Positions 13,081 through 24,167 of a stretch of DNA of 64,000 bases are shown one piece after another (the first letter of the stretch is position 1; every line of letters starts with the position of its first letter). The notes beneath the pieces were generated by a model, which saw only the letters and a list, made by a program, of their open reading frames with translations, did no database searches and was not told the DNA's origin. The stretch is from Protea cynaroides. Lineage: Eukaryota; Streptophyta; Magnoliopsida; Proteales; Proteaceae. The stretch is from contig CM053274.1 of assembly GCA_028583415.1 (NCBI GenBank), positions 87,063,902 to 87,127,901 of the forward strand. Direction: 5' to 3'. The position numbers were made by a program, and so were the translations under genes.

Positions 13081-13858
13081 TTACGAGACAATATTGAAAG
13101 ATGAGTTCGCACGAATGAGGAAAAAAAAGGCGGCTAAATCAGCTCCAAAAAGAGGTGGTCATTGCTAGGATTTGACCAAAAATGGAAGCCGTTAGACCAA
13201 ACGGTAGTCTCTTTGGGGCTTCAGTAGAGATAGGATCTAGAGACAAGTGGCGGTTGTTACGGCTACGATCGGTTGTTGTTGTTGGTGTAATTCTGTAATT
13301 CAAATTACATTGTGCAACATGCCTCCCAATCATTAGCCATGACTAGTATTAGGGGATTATATGAGTACTGATTTGTAATTTTGTGTATCGTGAGATTATA
13401 TGATTATGTATTGTTATTGCTAAAATCTACAGAGATCTTTTCGAAGGGAAACCTACTTGCAAACCACAGTGAAAAAGGAAAAAGGAGGTCGGGCTTATTG
13501 CCTAAGGGTCACTATGATGCCTAAGTAAGGATCCAAGTAGCAAGCAATAAAAGTAATAAATGAGGTTGGTACTATAGAAAGCTTAAATTGGTGAATAGTA
13601 TATGTGGAGCAGTAGAAAGTGAAGTGAATAGTAAATGAGGTTTTGGCTCTATTTATAGGGAGTTGGTATTGGTCTCGGACACATTTGCAGTATAACTCCG
13701 AAATTGTTGAGGTCGCATTTGCCCCTGATTTAAGTAGGTAATGCCGTATATACCATTGCCTTGAGCAGGTAATGCCGGATGTGCCCCTAAGTGAACTTTT
13801 AGTGAAAGAACGATTTTGCCCCCATTGGCTGGGGTCTCAAGAATAACCACATGCCACA
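13081..13858. other. Intergenic DNA next to the solo LTR
   Basis: No gene recognised. It includes a TATTTATAGGG motif near 13650 that could be a promoter relic of another repeat. Confidence 0.35.
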
Positions 13859-13863
13859 CATTC

Positions 13864-15205
13864 TATCACACCCTAATTCCGACTAAACCAGAAATGTGAG
13901 TGAACCGTCACTAAACCAACGGTTTATACCAGGATCTCAATAAGACCGTGTCTACTTACACAAACCATTGCATATAACTATAATCAGAATATAAATAGAT
14001 ACAACGAAAGTCTTAATTAAATGAACTGAGTATTCTATTGATACTTAAATAAATTATCTCAATTATTCAATAAACTAAAACATAAATAAATATCTTTACA
14101 TCATTTATAAATCCAACTGGAAACAAAATAAAAAAAAAACTAAAACCATCTTAGAGGTACACGCAGTAATGGCACTCGCATGAAGCATCATGCTCGTCAT
14201 CTCCTGCTTGCACATCCAAAGCAGCAGCACCTCCATACACTGGAGCTTCCACATAGTCCTCCACATTATAACCTGCATCAACATCTAAAAACATGTATAT
14301 ATATAAGGATGAGTTCACAACTTAACTCAATAAAAAAATTAGGCAATGCAACAAACAGTATGAATGAGTAACATTCACGTTTGGTCTGGTATACTTGCAC
14401 AGTGCTATGGTAAAGTTTGACGACTACCGTACTTCCATGCAAAAGAGTGTGAGCATGCCCAATGGATCACACACAACTGTCGTCCAACACCACTCACTCC
14501 GGTATAGAGATAGAGCTAGAGTATAGTGGCAGGTTGTGCCTTCATCCCACGTCCTCCCCCTGATACCTTCTATCGTACCAATACCTACACCCCTATTGAC
14601 GATGGCTTGCTAAAAATATCTAGTTTAAAATTCATATCTAGTTCATTGGTCAAATTAGGGTTTTACGATAATTTAAGGGTTTTAGATCAATACCTAGCAT
14701 TTGATGATATTGATCATCATCGACAACAACCTAACCAGGGGGAGGTACATGCACTTGTCGTTGGCTTGCGAGCTATGGTGTTCTTCTTCCAACGAAAACT
14801 CCTTTTCAACCTTCTTCAGCTCTTTTCTCTTCTTCAGATCTCCTTCTCATTTCTAGTATTTGTGAAATCAATCAAAGAGGTTTAAGGAGTTTTAGGAGTC
14901 CTTATATAGACTAAATTAGGTTTTATGAAGTTTTCCTACGTTAGGAAAGTCCATGAGATTGAGATTTGGTGTGCGGGACCCACAGAGATCCGTTTCTAGA
15001 TCTGACTAGTTTGCCTACGCAGACATACCGATCGACCTGTATGTAGAGCGGTATCATGAGACCGGTATAAAAATTATCATCAGTTTTGATCCGATTTCAT
15101 ACTTGATTGTCATCCGCTCGTCCCGTCTGGTCCGATTATGATTGGAAGACCTATTACGACATGAAATAGAGGTTTAGATTGAGCTCATGGAGTGCGGGTC
15201 TTACG
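13864..15205 (-). mobile_element. Solo LTR of a Ty3/gypsy element related to the Tekay-like copies
   Basis: A 1342-bp LTR on the minus strand flanked by a perfect 5-bp duplication CATTC (13859-13863, 15206-15210), with no internal region. Its 3' end (…AATTAGGGTGTGA) and 5' end (…GTAAGACCC) match the LTR ends at 46509-48811 and 50425-52773. The terminal dinucleotides have decayed: the expected ACA is ATA at one end and the TGTAAG start is CGTAAG. Solo LTRs with a duplication arise by recombination between the two LTRs of one insertion. Confidence 0.85.
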
Positions 15206-15210
15206 CATTC

Positions 15211-15893
15211 CCCTAGACCAGTAGTATTTTGTACCCAACATGTATTATGTGAGTATAATTACATCTCACCACATAGACATACTCCATGCCTCCCAATCTT
15301 TACTCATCACTCAATAAAGCTTTCATCGCCCAAAAATCTAACTTAAATGGAGGCGTTGTGGGAACATCCGATTAACGTTTGATTATAGCCGTTAGCACGC
15401 TGCTCTTCTTCTCATTCAAGAGACCTCGGACCTTCAATGGTTATTCTGTAATTTTTTTGAACTTCGTGGAATCCTCAAATTTTTGTGCATTAACAAATGC
15501 ATTTCTATTCCCTTTTTTTTAACCAGAAGATAAAAATTTCAATACATTACTAAAGGTGTTCTTTTTCTCAGAAATTTGATCTAGGAAGAGAAATAAAAAA
15601 AGTTGTTTCTATAATGGAAACAAAGCTTGAGAATAGAAATGTTATCATGCAGGGCCTTATTCGAGTTGAGGAGGAGACAGAGATATACAAATTTATCGTG
15701 AAATGAAATTCAAAATCCCTAACCATAGATTTCACCGACTGAGAGATGGAGAGAAATAGGAAAACCTAGAAGACTTTACATAGTCCAACCTAAACTTTAA
15801 AGAGAGAGAGAGAAAAAAAAGAAAGAAGAGGGAACTGGTTTCCTATTGTATTGAGATTCATATATGTATTGTTCTTGATTATTAACTATTTTT
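15211..15893. other. Intergenic DNA without recognised genes
   Basis: No gene or repeat boundary is seen. Confidence 0.4.
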
Positions 15894-16076
15894 TTATTTA
15901 CAAAACTAATTAGAGTATAAATTAGATCAACGGCTATTAAATATTGTTTGGGATCCACGGGCTGCAAATTGGCTGCGTGGTTACTACTTCTCCCACGTAG
16001 CCAGGCAGCCCGTGGATCCCAAACAGTAATTAATAGCCATTGATCTATGTTATTCTCTAATTAGTTTTGCAAATAA
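15894..16076. mobile_element. Foldback MITE-like palindrome
   Basis: Near-perfect hairpin of 183 bp. The ends read TTATTTACAAAACTAATTAG and, on the other strand, TTATTTGCAAAACTAATTAG. The arms continue through ATCAACGGCTATTAA and TTTGGGATCCACGGGCTGC. The target duplication is unclear, so the superfamily is not assigned. Confidence 0.7.
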
Positions 16077-16301
16077 GGCTTTCTTTGGTATGTATTATAA
16101 AATTAAGTGAAAATTATACAGATACTTCCTCTACTGTTGTGAAACTACACAAAACTATCCTGTCTTTACAAAAACTATACAGAATACCCCTCTAATAATG
16201 CAATCATACACTCTCACCTACACCATTGCTTTCAATTTAACGGCAGATGATCAATTTATTTTTAAGACAAAAATATCGTTACTAAGTGTAAAATACCGTT
16301 G

Positions 16302-16911
16302 GTGTTTGATCCATTGGGAGGATTCACACACTCGTGTATAGAGGTGCGGTGGCTGCCAATCCTTTCTATAACACATTGTAAACTTAAAATCAGACCATAA
16401 TGTGAATGTTACTCATGCATGTTGCTTATTGCATTGTCTGATTTTCTTGCTGAGCTAAGTTGTGATCTCACCCTTGTATATATACATGTTTTTAGATGTT
16501 GATGCAGGTTATACTGTGGAGGACTACGTGGACGCTCCAGTATATGAAGGTGTTGCTGCTTTAGAAGTGCAAGTAGGAGAGGATGAGCATGACGCTTCAT
16601 GCGAGTATCTTTTCTGCCTGTACCTCTAAGATGGTTTATTTTATTTTATTTTATTTCAGTTGGATTCATAAATTGTGTAAAAATATTTTATTTACGTTTT
16701 GGTGTGGAGAATAATTGGTTACTATACTTACAATGTAGAACTCAGTTCATTTAATTTAAGATTTCCGTTGTATTTATTTATATTCTGATTATGGTTATGT
16801 GCAATGGTTTGTATTAGTGGATACAGTCTTATTGAGATCCTGGTGTGAACCATTGGTTTAGTGACGGTTCACTCACACTTCTGGTTCAGCCAGAATTAGG
16901 GTGTGACATTT
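16302..16911 (+). mobile_element. Truncated LTR 3' end inside the Mutator-like element
   Basis: It matches the solo LTR at 13864-14500 in inverted orientation (shared text around GATGTTGATGCAGGTTATA and GACGCTTCATGCGAGT) and ends at GGGTGTGACA. The 5' part of the LTR is missing; the left boundary coincides with the end of the terminal repeat near 16301. Confidence 0.75.
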
Positions 16912-17223
16912 ATACTCAAAACCAATAACACGATCGTTCTGAAGACGACGGTGTTGAGCATTGGCGAAAATCTGGACTCATCGTCGGTGACGTCTTTGAA
17001 GTCGGATCAGAAGAAGGGAGTGATACCATTGGCGGTACAGTTGGCCACAAAGGTGAAGGTGAAAATAGGAGGTCTGAAGACGAGTAGCTTTATGATCAGA
17101 GTTAAGTGTGGTGGGCTGAAATCGAATGTTCAGAAAGGTAAAACTCTGGCGACTTTGTCTTCGTCATCTGATACGTCGTGTGATGTTAAGGTTCGGATCA
17201 AGATCTAGAAATGGACTTTCTGA
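16912..17223 (+). pseudogene. Captured LEA2/NDR1-HIN1-like 3' exon fragment
   Basis: The frame from about 16912 translates to text typical of the C-terminal half of plant LEA2/NHL (late embryogenesis abundant hydroxyproline-rich glycoprotein) proteins: VIPLAVQLATKVKVKIGGLK, then SSFMIRVKCGGLK and CDVKVRIKI. These are membrane-anchored proteins whose LEA2 fold is extracytosolic. The N-terminal anchor is absent. A TAG at 17206-17208 stands where relatives have a Trp codon, as far as I recall them. The frame continues in register as KWTF to a TGA at 17221-17223, so the fragment reaches the natural 3' end with one nonsense change. It abuts the LTR end with no spacer and lies within a Mutator-like element. 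Confidence 0.6.
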
Positions 17224-17470
17224 ATAATGTGAATTTGTCTTTTGTTCTTTAGCTTTGTCATCTTCCATAAGTACTACTACTACTACTGTTTTTGAAGTTT
17301 AAACTGAAATTGATTTTCGCTTTTTTATTTTTTAAACGAGTTGAAGATCAAGTGTTGATTTGTAAATGGAGAAGAATTTGGTAAGAATTATAGACAACCC
17401 ATGACTTGATATTATAACAAGTCATGGATTTTCATTTATTAATTTCTGGGTTTGGAATAAGTCATGGATT

Positions 17471-17627
17471 GATAAACCATTTTTCAGAACAAGTCATGGA
17501 TTGATAGACTCTGCTTGGTTCCAAACCCAGAAATTAATAAAGATGAAAATTTGGAGAGAAATTAATTTCTGGGTTGGAACCCAGCTGAGTCTATCAATCC
17601 ATGACTTGTTCTGAAAAATGGTTTATC
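17471..17627. repeat. Long inverted repeat (hairpin) inside the LEA2-carrying element
   Basis: Arms 17471-17538 and 17561-17627 are near-perfect reverse complements (sharing TTTTTCAGAACAAGTCATGG) with a loop of about 22 bases. A partial third copy precedes it at 17405-17470. Confidence 0.85.
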
Positions 17628-18161
17628 AATCAATCAATTCGATCTATCTTCTAAATTGTTTTTATTTTTAGTTTGGGTTACTTTGTGGGTAAGAAAAAAA
17701 GGAAAGAAAGCTTGAGGTTTCCTTCACAGAGTAAAACTGTCTTGCAAAAAACAGGGTGGAGAAGAAGACCCAGAAACCAGTGGAGAAGAAGAACTCGCTG
17801 AGAAGAAAACCCGTGGAGAAGAAGACCTTTGGGAAGAAATTACTAAGAAACCAATTGGTGGAGAAGTTAACCTTGACAAGAACCAGTGAGTGGAGAAGAA
17901 AACAGTAGTAGAGAAGAAAAGAAAAAGGAACTAGGGTTTTGTTGAAAGGATTAAACAATAAACCTTTTTAGGTCATTTTACACTTAGTAAGGGTATTTTT
18001 GTCTTAAAAAAATGGATCATCTGCCGTTAAGTTGAAAGTAATGGTGTGGATGAGAGTGTATCATTGCATTGTTAGAGAGGTATTATGTGTAACTTTTGTA
18101 AAGACATGATAGTTCTGTGTAGTTTCACAACAGTAGAGGGGGTATCTATGCTAAAATTAAT

Positions 18162-19009
18162 TATATTATGACATATATAATTGTTTTGTTTGATTTATGG
18201 TAATTATTTATATTTAAAATGAATTGATATAATCTGAGATCTACAAATAGGTTCGAAAGTGTTTATTGTTACTGTGATAATCTGTTATTACTTCTTTATG
18301 TGTATTGGTATTAAACGGTTATTATTTATGATTCATAATTTACTCTTATAAATTATTTATCATAAATAACTCATAAACGTAAATATAAATAATAACAAAG
18401 AGAACATAAATAGTAATTAGTTCATAAATAATATATGAATCTCAAATCTCAATACAATAGGTGAGTTATTTCTCTCTTTTCAAGTTTAGGTTGGAAGACC
18501 TAAATGTTTCCAGGTCTCCCTATTTCTCTAGTTTTGGATTATCTTTTTCATAGGAGTTTTTCTAGCTGTGATCTAACGATTAAAGTCATTCAACACGTAT
18601 ATCAATACATTGAAATATTGATAAACTCCATTCATTGGACCATGACAGAAGATACCGGACAATAGAAAATGATCTTTTTCCTAGTTTTCTCCGTCTCTCC
18701 AAGTCCCATCTACACGATTACTACTGTTAACCGTTACACAGTGTAAGTCTGAATACCTGTGTCACTTGATACATGAGGCCATGCATTATAACCCATTACA
18801 TCCCATTAATAGCCATAATCCACTATAATAACCCCATAACATGTAGTCCGAAGCCTATTCAAAGTCCCATTTCAAAAGTTATTTGATTCAATCATGTGGC
18901 TAGTACAGATTTAGATCTGTCTATCTAATAGTCAGAATTACCCCATCATCATATGGTGGAGGGTTGAGATAAGTTATCTGCTTAGAGCTGTGAAAATGGT
19001 TTTTCCACA
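18162..19009. other. AT-rich intergenic DNA
   Basis: No gene, tRNA or element boundary supported. Confidence 0.45.
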
Positions 19010-19176
19010 GGTAATGGAATAGGGCAAGGTTAACACCCCTACAATGCCTAAGAGGGTAATGGTGAGGCCATTCTCGGAGAAAGTACAGGGAGAGGATGGG
19101 AGTCGAACCTATGACTTCTTGGGTGTTTGTAGTCCTGCACTCAACTAACCAACTGCCCTAGACCGTTAGGCCGTTC
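19010..19176 (-). mobile_element. tRNA-derived SINE
   Basis: On the minus strand a tRNA-like head contains an A box (TAGGGCAGTTGG, 19160-19149) and a perfect B box (GGTTCGACTCC, 19109-19099) spaced as in an internal Pol III promoter. It does not fold as a complete functional tRNA. A tRNA-unrelated body follows to about 19010. The 3' tail and target duplication are not clear, so the ends are approximate. Confidence 0.6.
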
Positions 19177-19645
19177 TTCACGAGAAATTATCCTTTTAGC
19201 AAATAATACTTGAGACCAAGATCCCACGTCCAGATTGCAAATAAAGATAAGGAACCGGTTTTTGTGCACCGATTATGCATGCATGGCAACGCTTTAGTGC
19301 TTCGTTCAATAGGGGTAGAAATGGTATTACATGATCATTTTTTTCGATGATTGAGATCAATACATAAAAAAAGGGGGCAGATTTAAGGTTATGTGGGTCA
19401 TACACAAAACCTTTTGCCATTAGAAAAAAAGAAAAAAAAAAAAAAAAAAGAAAAAAAAGGGGGAAGATAGATTTATGGTTTTGTGGAAACTTGGAATGAG
19501 GTAAGAAAGGCCCATGAGGTATCTGATACTTAGATTGGGTTGAGAAAGGCATTATTGGGCCCACTGAACAACACAAAGCAATTTTAAGAACCGGGCTAGT
19601 CCAAACTGTTTAGGGCCTGGGGAAAACCTAAAGCATTGTCAAAAA

Positions 19646-19718
19646 CGCCCACCGTGGGGCTCGAACCCACGACCACAAGGTTAAGAGCCTTGCGCTCTAC
19701 CAACTGAGCTAGACGGGC
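19646..19718 (-). tRNA. tRNA-Lys (anticodon CUU)
   Basis: A 73-nt cloverleaf on the minus strand, GCCCGTCTAGCTCAGTTGG at the 5' end. The acceptor stem pairs GCCCGTC with GGTGGGC. The D arm is GCTC/GAGC. The anticodon arm is CAAGG-CTCTTAA-CCTTG with anticodon CTT, and the T arm is GTGGG-TTCGAGC-CCCAC. There is no intron and no encoded CCA, as expected for a nuclear gene. A run of five T follows the 3' end, matching a Pol III terminator. Confidence 0.97.
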
Positions 19719-22319
19719 TTACATCATAATCTGCTAAAATTATATTAATTCTATTATTTAATATGATAAAATTGCAATATTGGAGGCGTGAATATGTATA
19801 GGCATCTATTGGAGGGCTAAAAGATTATCACTTTACATTATTTTTATTCTCAATGAACCAAATGCTAATGCCCATGAATCCCCTTTTTACTCAGATTTTG
19901 AATAATCCACAACCACATTTTTTTCAAGAGGGGAAAAAAAAAAATTAGAATCAAGGAAAAGCTTCGCTAGAGCAATACCAAATTTTACCATGCACAAAAC
20001 TGATGTAACAATGTCAGTTATATAGATATTTTAAAAATGGTCAAGATTGGTCATATGTGGAATTTTAGATTCTGATTCAACATATGCCCATATAACTTTC
20101 AATGATTTTTTATATATTTTCTTTGTATTTTCAGTTGTCTATTTATTTTTTGAAATAATTTATTTTATATTAAATTTTCAAAGTTTTATGTTTCTTACTC
20201 AACTCCGTTTTGACTGAAATTTACACTTAAGGGACCTGAGCCTATCTCTCCACAAAATTTCAATCCAATTCAATTTGCCATGTGGCAAATATTGGCGGAG
20301 GTGTTTCTCCAATTCCTTTGTATCCAAAATTCAATTCTATTGAGTGGGAATTTTTTTTGGTGCAAACCCTCGTGGAGTAAACTTTATTCATCCACTACGG
20401 GAGAAAAAAATAGAAAAACTCTGCAATTCAGGGGACCCAGAACCCATTACCGGGGGCCCATATAGCCCATTTAGCCAACTCACGAGCACAAACAGTTAGA
20501 TTTCTATTTACATACCGAAAGCTGCAAGAAGAGAAACCAGTCCTAGTTTGACCACAAGAGCCAAACAAGGATGAGTGGAGATTTGTGTGTGAATATTCTG
20601 TCTAATGCTGATCAAACTAAAGCTTGTTACAATGAAACCATCTACCTCTGTTGCTTCCTAGTTTTTCCATTTTGGAAGTTTCTTTTTTTTTTTTTTTTTT
20701 TTTTTTTTAACGATGGGTATCCAGACCTTTGGCTTGACGAATCCCGCGATCCATACTGATCCCACAACCGTATGGATTGAGTCATTCCAGCGTTGAATAA
20801 GAACCATACCACTTGCACCCATAACAAGAAAGAAAGAGTACTTAACATCCCCATGTGAGTGGTCTCAAGATAGTAAGAAGAGTTCTTCCACTTCCTGACT
20901 GGCCCCAAGGTTTATCATGAACAACTTTACAAAATTTTTGTTTTCTTTATATGAGATGCTTGCTTTTAGTGACAAAATTTTGTCCCATTATATGATTCTT
21001 ATCTCTAAAGTTTTCATATATGATTCTTCATAACCTGAATCAATGCAAATAGTACCCCTTGTAGTGCAATGTATGTATGTAAAAATAATGTCTACAATCA
21101 ATGTACCTAAGACAAAACAATGTAAATTTTTTTTTTGGTAAAAGCAAAATAATGTAAATTTGATTATTGATAGGGCATGCAAGTGCCACATTAATCTTTC
21201 TCTTCGAAACTCAAAGCTGACACACCAAAATGTCTGAGAGGCAGGGGTGGGTGACTAAGGATCCCTTGGTGGCTAGTAGGAAATTAAAGAAAAAAGAAGT
21301 GAAATTAAATCATAACTAAAGTAAAAAAAATAAATTTATATTCATTACATAATTACATAATATGATTTTTTTTTTTTTTGGTAAAATTACATAAATGATT
21401 GTTTAATTAACTCTAAATCATTCTAAATTGAACTATTAAATTTTTATTTTACTTTGCAATCAAATCTCTTGAGATATGAAACAGAAAATGAAGATTACTT
21501 TACTTTATAATTAGGACATCAACTTCTTATAAGAGTTGATTGAATTTGAAAACTTTCAGTATTTTTTGGCCTTTTCCCTTTTATCAAATGCCTCTCAGGA
21601 AACAAAGTGTTTTTCGAGGGGGTCTTATGTACATCATATTTGTGCCGATATTGCTGCCTGTGAGCAAGCTAAGCGTGCTTTCAAATTCAATAAATGTCTA
21701 ATGGCTTTTCTCCTACCATCCCCACTCACAAACCTTTTGTTTTTGGGGGTCTCAGGTACATTATATGTCTGCCACTGTTGCTGCCAGTGTGCTTTCAAGT
21801 TTGATAAATGTCTAATGGGTTTTCTTTTCACCCACCCCCCGAGATATACCCAACGGCACCCCATGCTATTGAAAAGTCTATTTTACCATTGTAGTAAAAA
21901 AACTAAACTTTTCTTACACAAAGAAAAGAACCTTGACTTTTAATTTTAAGCAGTGGAATGTAGACGGCAAGTCTGTTTCTAGTTGCCCTTCTATTCTCTT
22001 TTCTGGCGGTTCATTGCTTGATCTCATGACTCAAGGAAGCAATTACAAGGTTACGCGTCACTGGGATTTCTTGTTTTTTCTCTGGACAACACGGAGGCAA
22101 TCATCTCTTCTCTTTGAATCAATCATCCAATATTTCCTAGTATGGGCGAAGCAGCTAGGAGGGAGAGACGAGGATGGTGGTGGTGGAAGAAGCGTTGAGG
22201 GAGAGAAATGAGCAACTGTAGAGAGAACTGAAGAAGAGCTTGGAGAGGGAGGAGAAAATGAGGGAGGAACTGCAGAGGACCTCCTAGACCTCCCAGTTTT
22301 GGAACGATATATAAAAATC
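19719..22319. other. Intergenic DNA with a local duplication
   Basis: No gene recognised. At 21600-21835 a unit of about 120 bp (GCTTTCAAATTCAATAAATG, then TCTAATGG) occurs twice. Near 22140-22290 a frame with interruptions reads like a charged coiled coil (SLEREEKMREELQ); its origin is unknown. Two long T runs lie at 20685-20708 and 21366-21379. Confidence 0.4.
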
Positions 22320-22460
22320 CGGTCGCCTAAAATGATTTTAGCCTAGAAAATATAAGTTCCTGTCGCCAAAAAAGATTTTAGCTAATGGCAACTTAGATCC
22401 TATCACCGAAAATGATTTTAGTCGACGGCAACTTAGATCTTGTCGTCGAAAATTATTTGA
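22320..22460. repeat. Tandem about 40-bp repeats resembling CACTA subterminal arrays
   Basis: Four degenerate units contain the core GAAAATGATTTTAG followed by CGACGGCAACTTAGATC. Arrays like this occur near the ends of plant CACTA elements, but no CACTA terminus is seen, so origin is inference. Confidence 0.35.
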
Positions 22461-22631
22461 CCCAGAGAGTGCATCGGGATACATGTTGATCCATTTTGAG
22501 TGGTTAAGATCCTCACTATAGACATGGTCTCATTACAAAGAATCTTTTTCCCCTTTGGAATGCAGTGCCCAAACTTTATAGCTAGGGATGTAATATGGGA
22601 CGCATCTAAGCGTCTAAGATATAGATTCAAG

Positions 22632-23570
22632 TAAATGTGTCAACGGGTCGGTCCGGGCTGAATTGGTGTCGAGTTTTATAAGTCCAGCCCAAAACATGTC
22701 TATTAAGAGTTCGGGCTGGGTTGGGCTGCGCTGGATACAATAACTATCGGGCTGGTCCGGTGTCGGTTTGTTATCGGGTTGGGCTTATTGAGGTGATTTC
22801 GGACTGGTCCGGTGTCGGTTTGTTATCGGATTAGGCTTATTGAAGTGATTTCGGACTGGTTCGGTCCAGACTGGGCTTATCAAGCTTATCAGACCTATTT
22901 TATATGTAAGATATATAATCTATTTTATTATTTCTATCTATAAAATTAGCATAATTTCTTCTATATGCATGTAATTCAGTAAATTGTAACAATTAACATA
23001 TTCTTTTCAACTATAAATTCATATAATCTTTCGGATCAAGAAGTGAACTCTAACAGTGTAATATAATCCATCAAACTTTAAAACCATTAAAATTAAGAAA
23101 CTGGGCCTGGATGGACCTTACCGGTGTTCGGGTTAGGTATTATTGGTTCAGGCTAGTTCGGGCTTCTTAACGGGTTGGTCCGGTCTGGTTTCGATTTGGA
23201 CTGAAACAGTGTCAGGCTTTACAAGCCGAGACCGAAACCTGTCCATTAAGGTTCGATCCGGACTGGGTTCTGGTTATATCGGGCCGGCTCGGTCCGTGCT
23301 TCCGGGCCGGGCCCATTTTTGAGGATTCACATCGTCTCCTCCCAGTGGTACTTGGAGGACGGTGGCAACCTTCCTCGGATGGTTGCCATGTGGCTCTCGA
23401 TGAATCCGAGACCCACGTCCGATCCGACACCCCCCTGTCGGCTAGGTGTCGACTCGGACGTGGGTCTCAGATTCACCGAAAATCACGTGGCAACCATCCA
23501 AGGAAGGTTGCCACCGTCCTCCCAGTGGTACTGGGAGGAGACGATGTAAATCCCATTTTTGACACATTTA
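22632..23570. mobile_element. hAT-like non-autonomous element containing a nested MITE
   Basis: Terminal inverted repeat TAAATGTGTCAA at both ends, with a perfect 8-bp duplication GATTCAAG (22624-22631, 23571-23578), the hAT signature. The body is rich in GGTCCGG and GGGCTG motifs and includes a tandem duplication of about 52 bp (about 22750-22855). No transposase frame. The foldback MITE at 23323-23553 is inserted near its right end; without it and its duplicated 9 bp the element would be 699 bp. Confidence 0.88.
23323..23553. mobile_element. Foldback MITE of Mutator type, copy 2
   Basis: A 231-bp near-palindrome with terminal text GGATTCACATCGTC at the left and GGATTTACATCGTC at the right (other strand), flanked by a perfect 9-bp duplication CATTTTTGA (23314-23322, 23554-23562). 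The arms share CGTCTCCTCCCAGT, GGACGGTGGCAACCTTCC and GAGACCCACGTCCGA. Same family as 6116-6329. Confidence 0.92.
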
Positions 23571-23578
23571 GATTCAAG

Positions 23579-24158
23579 TAACTATATTATCTCTCCAATG
23601 ATAGGATTCTGCTGATGGTAATGCTAAAAGTGGAGTTATTACTTTCCTTGTGATCTTTGTTCCTTTTTTTTGTTTATCAATATAATCGTTTTGTCGATCC
23701 TTAGCAAAAAAAAAACAAAAACAAAAACAAAAACAAAAAAACCTTTGCAACTCCACAGAAAATTATTTCTTTTGCCGTGCAGTAGAGCACACAATGATGA
23801 AGTCAGGGTTTTAGTAATTAGTATCAGACCGATGCCCAAATTGATTTGATATTGATATAGATCGAGTACTGCCCTAATAGTTGATTGACATATTATCGAT
23901 ATTATTAACAAATAAAAAAATAATATTTGGTATCAGATCAAGATCAGCTACCACCTAACTAATATGAATCAATTGATCCAATACCAAAACCTTGAACTAT
24001 GATTGAAGTAGTATCCATTTTTACTCCAATTTTGATTGTATCTGATCAAGTAAATTAAGGAAAAGAAAAATAAAAATAATTCGAAACTGAAAAGAAAATG
24101 TTGTAATCATTACTGTATCGGTATGTCCTCATTCAAGACATTTTGGATTTGATTATTA
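23579..24158. other. AT-rich intergenic DNA
   Basis: Nothing recognised apart from a (CAAAAA)n run near 23705-23740. Confidence 0.45.
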
Positions 24159-24167
24159 AATTTTATT

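Larger units (their letters stand above)
16119..18152. mobile_element. Mutator-like element with about 190-bp terminal repeats carrying LTR and LEA2 pieces
   Basis: The left arm (16119-16301) and right arm (about 17960-18152) are inverted copies. Shared blocks include CCTCTACTGTTGTGAAACTA, TTAACGGCAGATGATC and TTACTAAGTGTAAAAT. Flanks AAAATTATA (16110-16118) and AAAATTAAT (18153-18161) match at 7 of 9 positions, a degenerate 9-bp duplication. There is no transposase. Inside, in order, are a truncated LTR end (16302-16911), a LEA2/NHL-like 3' coding fragment, a long hairpin (17471-17627) and GA-rich repeats (17750-17910). Confidence 0.75.

Noticed and set aside
14180..14371. 63-residue His-rich frame and its partner at 16409-16600
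   Set aside because: Both are the same LTR segment in opposite orientations; not genes.
17668..17958. Minus-strand 96-residue Phe-rich frame
   Set aside because: It is the complement of GA-rich GGAGAAGAAGACC repeats inside a Mutator-like element; composition alone explains it.
19400..19460. Possible poly-A tail of a processed pseudogene
   Set aside because: No coding similarity upstream and no flanking duplication seen.
23319..23581. Overlapping 76- and 78-residue frames
   Set aside because: Products of the GC-rich foldback MITE; the palindrome opens frames on both strands.
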